From Tetracentron sinense (Eukaryota; Streptophyta; Magnoliopsida; Trochodendrales; Trochodendraceae), in the NCBI GenBank assembly GCA_015143295.1, contig CM026562.1, forward strand, positions 7,778,041 through 7,842,040: a DNA stretch of 64,000 nt, given 5' to 3'. Made by a program: the position numbers and the translations under genes. A model generated the notes under the pieces. That model saw only the letters and a list, made by a program, of their open reading frames with translations. It searched no databases and was not told the DNA's origin. Positions within the stretch are counted from its first letter, which is position 1. Every line of letters starts with the position of its first letter. Shown piece by piece: positions 54,541 to 64,000 of this stretch.

Positions 54541-56300
54541 GAGGGAATAGTTTGATCTCATTTTTTTGATCAGTAATCAAGCATTTCATGTATAGAAAAA
54601 GGAGGATACAACAAAAGCCAAAAGACAAAGTTCACTGAGCAGTAAACTTCAACTAGATGCTGAAATAGCTAAGAAAGAGGAGATCCTAACTGAGATAGAG
54701 AAGCAAGCAAAAAGATAACATCAAAGTATGGCAACGATCTTGATCTCAATCTTAAACCAGATATTCCTCCAAGTTAACTGCCTCTTGACGGCTTGAGCAT
54801 CAGAGAATGATTATGCTTCTGATGCTAGAGCATAGACGAATATGAGAAGGAGAGTGAGATTCTTCAAATACCCTCATGTTTCTCTCATTCCAAATCGTCC
54901 AAACGATAGCTCCTGGTCACGCGGCCCAGATCTCTCCCCGAGTATCTTTCATAAACACCCTAGACGAATAAGATAAAAAGTTCAGTAAGGATAAAGGGAA
55001 GACTCAATTCACCCCAAGACGAGACAAAAAATACCCCAAATATCACACGCAACAGGGCAATGTAAACAAAGATGGTCCACGGATTCTTCCGCATAGAGGC
55101 ATAAAAAGCAACAATTAGCCATACTCCACTTTTTTTTTTTTCAAATTATCACACGTGAGAACTTTGTTTAGAACCGTAGTCCAAAGGAAAAAAGATACCT
55201 TTTAAGGTATTCGGGGATTCCAAACAGTTGTATGAGGAAACAATGTCGATGGAGGTGGGACTAGTGTCGGTAACAGAGTTCTAATTGAAAATCGACCATT
55301 GAGACCTCGAGAACAAATTCTAATATCCCAAGCATGGGAGCCAATGAAGGAGGAACTCAGTTGCAAAAGCAAATGGGTCAAATCCTCAAGTTCCCAATTG
55401 ATCAAATTTCGCATAAGTATAGGACACCAGATCACACCATTATTCCTAGACTCAAAACACAGTGAAACCAGAGCCTCTTTATCAGATGCTAGGAGAAAAA
55501 TATTACCGAAGCTATCTTTGAGTTTGACCGGACCACATCATAAGTCATTCCAAAATCGGACCTCCTACCATTCCCAACTTTAAACCTTATGAAAGGTGCC
55601 AAGAGGTTAGTGACCAACATAATTCCTTTCCAAAGGCCCAACCCATGAGAACCCCTAACCTCTATTGGGTATCAACAAGAGGATGCACCATACTTAGCAA
55701 CTATTACCCTTCTCCAAGCTTTCCCTCTCCTCCCCAAACCTCCACACCCATATTCCTAGTAGAGTCTTGTTGACTATAGATAAAGGTTTCAGATTCAGGC
55801 CTCCCTCCTTTAGAGGCCGGTAAACTTGGTTCTAAGCGACAAGATGATACTTAGATTTTTCTCCTTTACCATCCCACAGGAAGTTCCTTTGCATCCTCTC
55901 CAGGTATCCGTAATCGATCTTGGAATGGAAAAGGATGACATATAGTATGTTGGAAGACTGTACAAAGTGCTTTTGATGAGTGTCAATTATCGTCCCTAAG
56001 AGAGGAATTTCGATTTCCAACAATCCACATCTTTCTATGACTAGGGACCAAGAAACCTTAGACTTAAAGCTTGAGCCGAAAGGCAAACCTAAATAAACTG
56101 ATGGTAACTTTCTGCACCTTTTGGGCTCATTCGAGAGAGTCCAACGCTTCCAATTCTCTCTTATGAAAGAAACTCATAATTCATTCATTGATTCCAAAGT
56201 TAAATGATTACAATTCTTTTATAGATACATTAATCAATTACAACTACCCACGTTTAGTAAACTACCCATTACTTTATAACTACCCATTTACTACAAGAAT
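54541..56300. repeat. Third copy of the TRIM LTR, split by an L1 fragment
   Basis: 54541-54560 (gagggaatagtttgatctca) matches the LTR start region at 53938-53958. 56112-56295 continues (caccttttgggctcatt to cccatttactac). The sequence between is L1. It may be the remains of a tandem TRIM or of a second element. Confidence 0.7.
54561..56105 (-). pseudogene. L1-type LINE fragment, 3' part of ORF2
   Basis: 5'-truncated minus-strand LINE. Peptides with many frame changes: SFKSKVSWSLVIERCG, RMQRNFLWDGKGE with HLVA (56086-55832), and HAWDIRICSRGLNGRFSIRTL (55435-55202), then a zf-RVT-like Cys region near 55070-55150 (CCFLCLYAEESVDHL). A short A tail (ttttttt on the + strand at 54560-54567) marks the 3' end. 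It is older than the LINE at 3490-10062 and of a different subfamily as judged by wording. Confidence 0.78.
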
Positions 56301-56526
56301 AAAGGAAATGTCCAGAGTTGCACCAAATGTCGTGGAATCATACTTATTTGTCATACTATGGAGTTATGAGAGAGTGACAAAACAAAGACTAAGGCATGCA
56401 ACTAAGGTTTTCGAAAACCAATTTAGATTCATGTCGGGGGGAGATTACCATTGAGGCTATATTCTAAAATAGATAATTGTTGGAGAAGGTTAGGGCGAAG
56501 AACAAAAATGTCCACATGGTATCTAT

Positions 56527-56734
56527 CCTTGTAGTAAAAAAGTCACCTAGGTAGCACTTAGGCCACCGCCTCGCCTAGCAAGGACCCTTATCGCCTAAAT
56601 TATGATCTAGACAAATACTCACTAAATCTTATATAATGTAGATAGAAAAAGTAAATTTTAGTCTTAGGCACTGCCTCGCCATAGGAGCCCTTATCGTATA
56701 GGCTTTGCCTGGATGCTTTGACCACACTGGTATG
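56527..56734. repeat. 208-bp insertion shared by both RTE copies, flanked by atggtatctat
   Basis: The 11-bp word atggtatctat occurs at 56516-56526 and 56735-56745. The sequence between has no RTE coding and contains gcctcgcctagcaagg-type words. Copy A has the same insertion at the same site (13146-13290), so it predates the split of the two copies. The duplication length suits a SINE-like retroposon. Confidence 0.7.
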
Positions 56735-57395
56735 ATGGTATCTATTGACCTTGAGAAAGTATATGATGCTCTGAGAGAATAATTCTTGTGGGAGTTGGGA
56801 AAGAAAAGAGTTGTGAGAAAATATATTGATATCGTTAAGGACATGTATGAAGAAGCAGTATTTATCATGAGAACAATTGGTGATGAGACAAATGAATTCT
56901 TTGTGATAATAAGATTACATCAAGGGCCAATTACGAGTTTTAATTTTTTTTACATTGGTGATAGATGAATCAGAGGGCTCATATTCTATGAGAGGTCTCT
57001 TGGTGTAGGTTATTTGTAGATAAAGTGGTATTAATTGATGAAACTAAAGTGGGGGTAAATTCCAAACTAGAATTGTGGAGGGACATCTTGGATTCTAAGG
57101 GTTTCAAAAATAAATCAGACTAAGACTGAATATATGAAATACACCGTTAGTAAGAACACAATTTGGGTAGAGGTGGTAGTTAACATAGATTTTCAGGATG
57201 CCTCAATGTGACTATTTTCGATATCTCAACTTAGTTATTCACAAAGATGGAGAGATTGAGGAGGATATTGCTCATATGATTAGAACTGGGAGGCTAAAGT
57301 GAAGATGTGCTTCTGTGTGCTATGAGGCTGACGTATTCCGATCAATCTAAATGAATTTTTTTATAAAACAACGATAAGATCATCTATGCTTTATG

Positions 57396-58001
57396 CAATG
57401 GTTTAAAAAATCGCTGAAACCGTTACGTAACGCCCGTTACGTAAAGGTTTCGGTGGCCTCCGATACCCGATACTGTACCTTTACCCGTTTACCCCGAAAC
57501 AAAACCGTAACGCCTGAAACCGTTACGTAACGGCCGTTACACTTGATACGTAAAAGTTTCGGTCGTAGTACTGGGTTTTGAAAATCCTAAAACTCATTCT
57601 AAAACCTCATCTTTGCTCCCTCTTTTCTTCTCTACCTATTCTTAGTACATTTTTTTTCCTTAAAATCATTTTGTTTTTTTATTGATTAACAACTTGATTT
57701 GGGGTTTAATTCATAGATTTGAAGGAATCTAATGCATGTTTTTTTATTTTGGGTATGTTTCAACCCTCGACCCATCTAATTTTCTTATTTCTAAATTTTG
57801 AGTTTCATATTGGCTTTAATAGTATCTTGTTACTCATTTATTATATGTTTTTTTTTTTTCTATTTATTGGAATTTATTGAATTTTTTTTAAGCAAAAAAG
57901 AAAAAAAAAAAAAAGTAAAGGCCGAAACCGTTACGTAACGGCAAAACGTAAAAGTTTCGGCTGTGTCCGTTACGGTGTCCGAAATCGTTTTTTAAAACCT
58001 T
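57396..58001. mobile_element. hAT-like MITE with 8-bp target duplication
   Basis: gctttatg at 57388-57395 and 58002-58009. The ends caatggtttaaaaaatcg and (inverse right) caaggttttaaaaaacga match well. Subterminal repeats gttacgtaacg occur near both ends (57421-57545 and 57925-57975). The centre is T-rich and non-coding. Confidence 0.9.
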
Positions 58002-58165
58002 GCTTTATGGAGGGCTACTATGGAGATAGTTTGAAATCTTCAATAAAACACGACTTACGAGAAGACATGCCTTTTAATCAAACGAGACGATAGAAAATGT
58101 TTCATCTTGTCGACCCAAATTATTTGGGATAAGTCATTGATGATGAAAATTGTAGTTAATGTAGC

Positions 58166-58781
58166 CTTGAGACTTGAGAGGATGGTGTTAATGTTGCCAG
58201 ACCACCCTTAATTTTGTGAAATAGGTGTTCAACTGTCTTTATTTGTATTCTAGGAGTTTGATGTAAAATTTAATGTTACTTTGTGAGTTAGATCTAAAAT
58301 TTAATATGAAATGATTTGTGTTGCTCTACATTCACCTGAGTGCGAAACTCACGTAGACGAGTTTCATACCCACGATGTATCATGCAGGGTTTAAAATAGT
58401 GAAAAGAATGGAGTAACCCAGTTAGAGTTTCATGTTATAACATTATAATTTATGAGAAGGTGTTCTTCTTGCAACTAGCATACACATAACACATGAACAA
58501 AAAAGTTGGGTCCACCATTTGAAACTCCTGTTAAGTTTCTCTCTCCCATAAGTTATTTTTCTTTTCTTCTATTTTTTTTGAAGATGATCCTATTAAGATC
58601 TCATGGGTACAAATTTTACATGGTCTTACCTATCTTGTTACTCTGTTTTGGGCTGGTCGTAAAATACATGGATAATGGTTCTGAAATTGAAGAGTTTGAT
58701 TGATATATATATATATATATGCACAATTACCAATCAAAAAACAAAAACAAAAAATTGAGTAGTGAATTGTAATTAACCTTG
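58166..58781. other. Spacer with (TA)n microsatellite
   Basis: No coding or element termini are recognised. (ta)9-type run at 58702-58720. Confidence 0.6.
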
Positions 58782-60288
58782 TGATGTAGACTATGCAATG
58801 ACCTAAAATCTAATGAGCAGAGATCAAGATTGAATTAACAATAATAATGAAAATCATAAATCAGCAATCTTATCACAAATAATTATCCAGAAAATTCAAG
58901 AAAGCAATTTTAGGAAGATTCAAGGCCATGTCACAAACCTACAATAATGACCCTTAGTTATATCTGCGAGGGTTAATGGAATTCTATAATCCCACAAGCT
59001 TAGGGGATTAGCTCTCAATTCAATGCAGAATTTCTATCCTTTTCTAGGGTTTCAAAGATGGAAGGATCAGGGTTTTGAGAATTTAATGTTTAGGGTTTTG
59101 GGAAATTCTGTTTTAGGGTCTTTGAAAATTCTGTTTAGGGTTTTCAATTGTAGGAAACCTGTATTAGGGTTTCAAGAAGGCTGTTTTTGGCTTTTGGGAC
59201 TGTAATAGGGCTTCAAGAAGGTTGTTTTAGGGTTTTGAAATTATGGGAGTGTTGTATCTGTAATGAGGATGGATTAAGAATGCTCTTACAGCACTATTAA
59301 TGGCTGCAGGAATCTACCATAGCAATAGGAATAAATCCAAGGGCCGTGACAGCAATAGGGAGGGAGGAAAAGGTTGTAACAGCTAGGTTAGGGACTGTAG
59401 GATGTTGGACGCAAGGGTAGAGGTACAGAAGCTTGTATCAGCAAGGAAAACCCCTGCAGAGATTGTAGCAGTTCTGGGACAGCAGGGATAGGGGTTGTGG
59501 CAGTGCCTGGGGAATAGGGTAGGGGCTGTGGCAGTGTTTGGGAATGGCTAGAAATGCTGTTGGCTGAAGGGAAGTGCCAAGGTTGGGTGGTTTCAATGAT
59601 AGAGGAGATCTAGGGTTTGGGATGTTAGGGTTTCACCAAGAAAACAGAAAATAAAAAGAAATGATGGAGAAGAAGAGAGAAAATCTGAAGAACATACGTT
59701 AGATTTTTAGGGAATCACTCACTAGAGCTTTAGGGAATCATTCCCATGGCATCACACCAATTTCCAATCACTTGAGAATACCCAAAAGTAGGCTTTTCTT
59801 TGTTTCTTATTCATTAACTCCCAGTTTACAGCAAAAAGGGGTTTTAAATAGATGAAGCCTTCATTGTAAAGAGACCAAAATAACCAAAACATAATAAAAA
59901 GACTCTAATAGACCAAACTAATGAAATAACTAATAAAATAACCCTATTAAGCACGAATCCAACCCATTGGGCTTTTCCTAACTAAAAAGAACCTGCTAAA
60001 TCCGCCCATATGCAAAAAAAAAACCTGCTAAATCCACCCATATGCAGATAGAACCTGCTAAATCCCCCTATATGCAAATAGAACCTGGTAAATCTGCTCA
60101 TATGCAAATAGAACATGCTAAATCAACCAATATGCACATCTCTCCAATGTGGGGCCTTCCTAATGCTCTATGTATGCATATGAGGTCTTTAATGCGCCAA
60201 GTCATCTATCCAAAGTGACATGGGAGTCCTCTTCTTCTTCCACCTATGATAAACCTGAAATTCCTTGTGATGCGTGATGTCTGCATCA
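58782..60288 (-). repeat. 3' LTR of the chromovirus-like element
   Basis: Contains a run of tagggttttgaga/aattctgttt units (59040-59240), a ggggctgtggcagtg repeat (59480-59535) and a 31-bp tandem (59990-60136). It matches 63195-63475 over the first 280 bp, including an internal caataataatgaaaat word. Confidence 0.88.
59990..60136. repeat. Tandem repeat, five units of about 30 bp
   Basis: The unit aacctgctaaatcc(a/g)ccc-atatgcaaatag is repeated five times inside the chromovirus LTR. Confidence 0.9.
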
Positions 60289-60431
60289 ACTCTCCCCATC
60301 TGAAAAGGATTCATCCCCGATGAATCATATAATCATGCCAATGCTCCAAAATGTCAGGATCAATCCTTTGTAGCTCGTCTCTTGTAATCCGTCTCTAGTA
60401 ACCCATGTGCAATCTACTTCCAGCGACCTTC

Positions 60432-60650
60432 TCATTTGACAAGATACTTTTGGTACCCTCCATGTTTGGTGGAAACCACGTTCTCATCTAAGAGATGATC
60501 AATTTCTTCCTTTATGTGAGGCATTGGTGGTGGAGGAGGTGGTAGTGGTGGTTGGGATTGGTCAAGTATAGTATCATGGTTAGAGAATGGGTTTGGGGGT
60601 GGGCCAAAAGGTACAAGATCTTCTACATTGAAAATTGGACTAATATCCAT
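60432..60650 (-). pseudogene. Chromodomain-like C-terminus of the chromovirus Pol
   Basis: Peptide FNVEDLVPFG, a run of prolines, then EEIDHLLDENVVSTKHGGYQ with KYLVK. The last part matches the start of integrase-linked chromodomains (HxxLDExVVSTRxGGYQKYLVKW type), which steer integration to particular chromatin. The downstream WKG part is lost. The frame is offset from the integrase. Confidence 0.82.
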
Positions 60651-60765
60651 GTCTGGTGGAAGATCTAGAATTCACGCATTGGAACCATCACACTTCAATA
60701 CCCTGAATGGACCAACACTGCGGGCTTGTAAATTTTTTGCAACCCCTTGCGGGAATCGCTCAGGC

Positions 60766-61206
60766 CTAATCCCTCATAACAAATTTACTGACCTGGTATT
60801 CCTTGTAATTATGATGTGAATCAGCAATAAGTTTATATTTCTTATTATTCATTGTAATTTGTTTCTTAATCTTAACATGCAATTCATGAATATGATGTGC
60901 AAATGTGTCTGCAAACTCAGATGACCTATGTGTAGCTGACATGGGGATGAGATCTATGGGTGTCCTAGGTTTATAACCATACACTACCTCGAATGGACTC
61001 ATGCCTAAAGTTTTGTTGATAGAATTATCATATGAAAACTCAGCTATAGGCAACACTAGATCCCACTCCCTAATTTGATCACCAACTAGGCATCGCAACA
61101 AGTTTCCCAAACTTCTATTAACAATTTCAGTTTGACCATCTGCCTGTGGATGATAGGCAGATGAAAATTGAAGTTTAGTACCATCATGTGCCAAAGTGTC
61201 TTCCAA
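60766..61206 (-). pseudogene. Chromovirus integrase, C-terminal half
   Basis: LQFSSAYHPQADGQTEIVNR contains the final catalytic region with the Glu; SLGNLLRCLVGDQ, LPIAEFSYDNSINKTLGMSPFEVVYG then YKPRTPIDLIP follow. The first catalytic Asp and the zinc finger are absent because the deletion joins this piece to the protease region at about 61240. Confidence 0.9.
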
Positions 61207-61242
61207 AAAAATAACTCATGAGCTTTACATCATTGTAAGACA

Positions 61243-61734
61243 CTATGGGTTTTGGTGTAGGCAACATGGTAATTGTGTGTTGGATGTCACACACGGGTGT
61301 TGGATGGCACGCATGGGTGGGAGCCTATCTGGTAACTCTTTAGGAAATATATCCTGATACTCTCTCAATACAGGTTCCACCTGTTGTGGATACTTGACAG
61401 TAGGCTTAGAGGATGTTTCTCTAGCAACAAGTGCGAAAATCATAGCCTCTTCTCTAGTCTCTTTCTCAAACTCTTTAGGACTGATGATGTGAAGGACTTT
61501 TGTTTTGGGCCCCTTATTATTCTCGCTTTTACTTTTGTCTCCCTTCTCATTTGTGGGGATTTTGGGTAGGAGGGGATTTAACTTGATCCTCTTGCCATTA
61601 TGCGTAAAGGAACGCATATTCGATTTGTCGAATAGTGTCACATCCATGTCGTATAACCATGGCCTACCCAAAATTATGTGCCCTACATCCATAGACACAA
61701 CATCACACCACAGGGTGTCCTTACATTCGTACAA
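61243..61734 (-). pseudogene. Chromovirus protease to RT linker
   Basis: The C-terminal part of the retropepsin (DVVSMDVGHIILGRPWLYDM, VTLFDKSN) continues to a SFTHNGKRIKL strand, a basic Lys/Ser-rich linker, and VLREYQDIFPKELPDRLPPM, the stretch that normally opens RT. The active-site Asp lies upstream in a damaged frame. RT itself is missing. Confidence 0.88.
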
Positions 61735-62046
61735 CTCCTGCTATCGATGATAACTTTGCAATTCTTATCACCACATTTGGCATAGGTATAAAAGATGGAA
61801 TTCCTACGCCAGTCATCATTTCCTTTTTGTTGAGCTAGGGCACACCTCACTACTATCATTCGAGTGGTGTCACTCTCTCTAGGATGGTACGAGATTGTCC
61901 TAACACTAGCGAGACACTTTTCAATGCTCTCACAATCCTCATTACTAGCTCCGATGTCAGGCTCATGGATTTTTTCGTCCCATTATCTCTCCTCTTCCTT
62001 GTCTGTCCCTTCGAGAAACAAGTTTTTGGTAGTCTTTCGTGGGACA

Positions 62047-63060
62047 CTAATATGCATAGTGCCCGGAGCTATGACATCTAAAACACTTGGTTTGACTAAT
62101 CCCCTTGAAGTTCCCACCAACTGCTTCTTTTCCTTTATCGAATCTAGAATTAAAAGGAGTATTCGGCCGACCCCTAGGCGGTTGGTTCCTGAAAGTGGGT
62201 CTTACCTCCGAAGAAGTAGATCGTGGTTCGGATCCATGGGGGTCAAAACGCCTAATGACTTGCAGTTTCAAATACTGCTCTAATTCTTGCACCATCTGGT
62301 AAGCGTGCTCAAGGCTGTCCACAATGTGGGGAAATAACTCCTTTTGGAGCTCCCATTCTAAATCTAGAAAGGGTCACAAAGGGGTCCTCTCTTATATTGC
62401 ACCCCATCATGTACTCATCGAATTTTGCAATGTAATCAGTAATTGACATGTTCCCTTGACGAAAGAATTGTCATTGGTCCATTAGCCTTTGATGATAAGA
62501 GAAGGGGAGATATTTTTCTTTAAGCTTCTCTTTCATCTCATCCCACTGAATAATGGGATACTAACCCGATCTCTCAATCTGGCGCTCCACAATGGTGCTC
62601 TACAATAGTCCAATACAATTTAGCCTGACCCACTAATTTCATTTTAGCAAACCTAACTCGTTGAGCCTCAGACATGTCATACCACTCAAATAGTGGTCCA
62701 TATTTGCTAACCAGTCAAGAAAGTCTTTGGGTCATGTCGGCCATCAAAGCTTAGGGCATCAACTCTCACTGTATTCAACATTGGGTCATCAGGATCATAT
62801 GGATCTTGGTAGACTTCATGATGTTGCAGACCAATTCTCCCTCTACCGCGCATCGCACCTACACCTCAATCACCTCTACCTCTATCATCTACCCTAGCAT
62901 TGTCATGATGAAGGAAGGTCTCGACTGCTCCTACACAGGTGATGGTATTATTGAGGGCGGTACTATGCTCCTCCATCTTGGTTTTTATGTTAGCTAGACG
63001 CTCATTGAGGGACTCTAGAAGTTTGTTCAACCAAGGAGACTCCACGTCGGGCTAGTAATC
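62047..63060 (-). pseudogene. Chromovirus gag with zinc knuckle
   Basis: Peptides in several frames: DALSFDGRHDPKTFLDWLA-like with the usual gag opening, KEKLKEKYLPFSYHQRLMDQ-like (the core helix), and C-terminally CFRCHSSGHYAY (start of a CCHC knuckle), preceded by an Arg/Gly/Pro-rich basic region. Several stops. The order agrees with chromovirus Gag. Confidence 0.8.
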
Positions 63061-63194
63061 ACAACCACTACGCGTCGGCATACACGGGGTAACTCTAGGG
63101 TGTACTAACAATGAATGCAATACAAACAATGATGATGGACTCCTAAATCTGAATGCAAGACTCACTCTCAAACCTTAAGCTCTGATACCCAAGT

Positions 63195-63475
63195 TGATGT
63201 AGGACTATGCAAAGACCTAAAATCTAATGAGCTGAGATTGAGATTGAATTAACAATAATAATGAAAATTATAGATCAGCAATCTTATCACAAATAATTAT
63301 CCAGAAAATTCAAGAAAGTAATTTTAGGAAGATTCAAGGTCATGTCACAAACCTACAATAATGACCCTCAATTATATCTGCGAGGGTTAATGGAATTCTA
63401 ATATTCCACAAGCTTAGGGGATTAGTTCTCAATTAAATGCAGAATTTATATCCTTTTCTAGGGTTTCAAAGATGG
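63195..63475 (-). repeat. 5' LTR of the chromovirus-like element, truncated
   Basis: Close match to 58782-59062. After 63475 the similarity stops abruptly at gatggatataacgac. Confidence 0.88.
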
Positions 63476-63631
63476 ATATAACGACTCAATTATATAACGA
63501 CTCTTCTTTTGCTCTTTCAGATTATATAGCTCTGGGTTGGTTTTAGGGGTGTAAATGGGCCACAAAAAAGTCTTCTAAATCTGCCGCCCTTTTCAAAAAT
63601 TGCAAAAATCTAAGTTCAATAGTTTTTCAAA

Positions 63632-63958
63632 ATGAGGAGGAAAATCATTGCAGTTGAATCTAAAACATTCGAATTTTCGAGTGTTGTCGGGAGGTCGGGC
63701 TTGGAGGTGAAGATTGTGGAGCGAGGGAGAGGACGTTCGGTTGAGATTCAACTGGATGAATGTGGGTTCTGGTGGCTGATTCGTATCCTTGGAGACTGCA
63801 TGCGTCTTCAGGAGGAAAAGTACAGGGTGGAGCGGTGCCGTCGAGACGATTCAACCTTCTTAGCGGAGCAGCGGAGGAATGCAAATGGTTTTTTTGTTTC
63901 TCTGTTGTGGATTCCTGGGGAGGGAGGAAGGAGAAAGTGGGTCATATTCCCCAAATGA
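63632..63958 (+). CDS. Unrecognised 108-codon open frame, possibly LINE ORF1-like N-terminus
   Basis: The protein starts MRRKIIAVESKTFEF and has alternating basic and hydrophobic segments (GLEVKIVERGRGRS, FWWLIRILGDCM, FVSLLWIPGE). Such beta-rich openings occur in proteins next to plant L1 ORF1, where VESKxFE and ERSRG words are common, but the match is from memory and weak. No signal peptide, membrane segment or catalytic motif. The frame ends just before the window end. It could equally be an unrelated hypothetical gene or chance. Confidence 0.35.
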   Translation: MRRKIIAVESKTFEFSSVVGRSGLEVKIVERGRGRSVEIQLDECGFWWLIRILGDCMRLQEEKYRVERCRRDDSTFLAEQRRNANGFFVSLLWIPGEGGRRKWVIFPK

Positions 63959-64000
63959 AAAAATGGGGAAGGATGGGAGGGCGTTCTGTTGGCGCTCAAA

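Larger units (their letters stand above)
56300..58165 (+). pseudogene. RTE-type LINE copy B, reverse transcriptase region and 3' end
   Basis: Peptides: RVTKQRLRHATKVFENQFRF (56373-56440), NKNVHMV, VSIDLEKVYDALRE, KKRVVRKYIDIVKDMYEEAV, IRLHQGP, and later VIHKDGEIEEDI; it closes with a DPNYL-like string and ttgatgatg at about 58145. Relative to copy A it contains an hAT-like insertion (57396-58001) and lacks about 200 bp beyond it. Many stops. Confidence 0.82.
58782..63475 (-). mobile_element. Chromovirus (Reina/CRM-like) lacking reverse transcriptase
   Basis: LTR at 58782-60288 (1507 bp; TGATGTAG to TGCATCA) and a truncated second LTR from 63195 whose first 280 bp match closely. On the minus strand: primer-binding site (63180-63193, tgggtatcagag), gag (63060-62047), protease (61734-61243), then directly the integrase C-terminal half (61206-60766) and a chromodomain-like end (60650-60432), polypurine tract near 60295 (agatggggagag). 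RT, RNase H and the integrase N-terminus are deleted. The right LTR ends at 63475, where other sequence starts. Confidence 0.85.

Noticed and set aside
59040-59240. Telomere-like tagggttt repeats
   Set aside because: Longer, irregular units inside the chromovirus LTR, also present at the start of its second LTR; not telomeric.

Overview
This is a stretch of a repeat-rich angiosperm nuclear genome. The evidence is two intron-containing plant genes, plant-type LINEs, Ty1/copia and Ty3/gypsy retrotransposons, CACTA and hAT-like DNA transposons, and many MITEs. The species cannot be named from the sequence. Only two host genes are visible, both on the + strand. One is a complete three-exon wall-associated receptor kinase (25925-29551). 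The other is the first coding exon of an autoinhibited P-type Ca2+-ATPase (47761-47934); its remaining exons are not found before the window ends.

Layout. 1-2845: minus-strand Athila-like element reduced to part of an LTR, gag and protease. 2983-16235: a nested stack. An old RTE-type LINE copy is split by a long LTR (3200-13139), which is itself split by a nearly intact 6.6-kb L1-type LINE (3490-10062, 15-bp target duplication). The same RTE copy is split again by a Tekay-like solo LTR (13328-15225). 16236-17470: 3' end of a CACTA element. 18168-21078: non-autonomous CACTA element inserted in a hairpin MITE. 22286-25139: copia element with gag and protease only, and a perfect 5-bp target duplication. 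25925-29551: WAK gene. 30460-41335: Athila-like element of the same family as the one at the window start, split by a block of Tekay and copia debris. 41336-47450: decayed LTRs and MITEs. 47761 onward: Ca2+-ATPase exon 1. Its presumed intron then holds a scrambled copia element (48216-53751), a TRIM-like element (53893-54540), an L1 fragment, a second RTE copy with an hAT-like insertion, and a chromovirus without reverse transcriptase (58782-63475).

Most elements are decayed and act in no common pathway. Two themes recur. Three unrelated LTR elements keep gag and protease but have lost reverse transcriptase, so they could only move with enzymes supplied by relatives. LTRs of several unrelated families carry clusters of short palindromes; the clearest is a run of about seven 29-31-nt units (11-12-nt arms around a 7-nt spacer) at 10201-11484. 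That run is the feature I find hardest to explain from known element anatomy.
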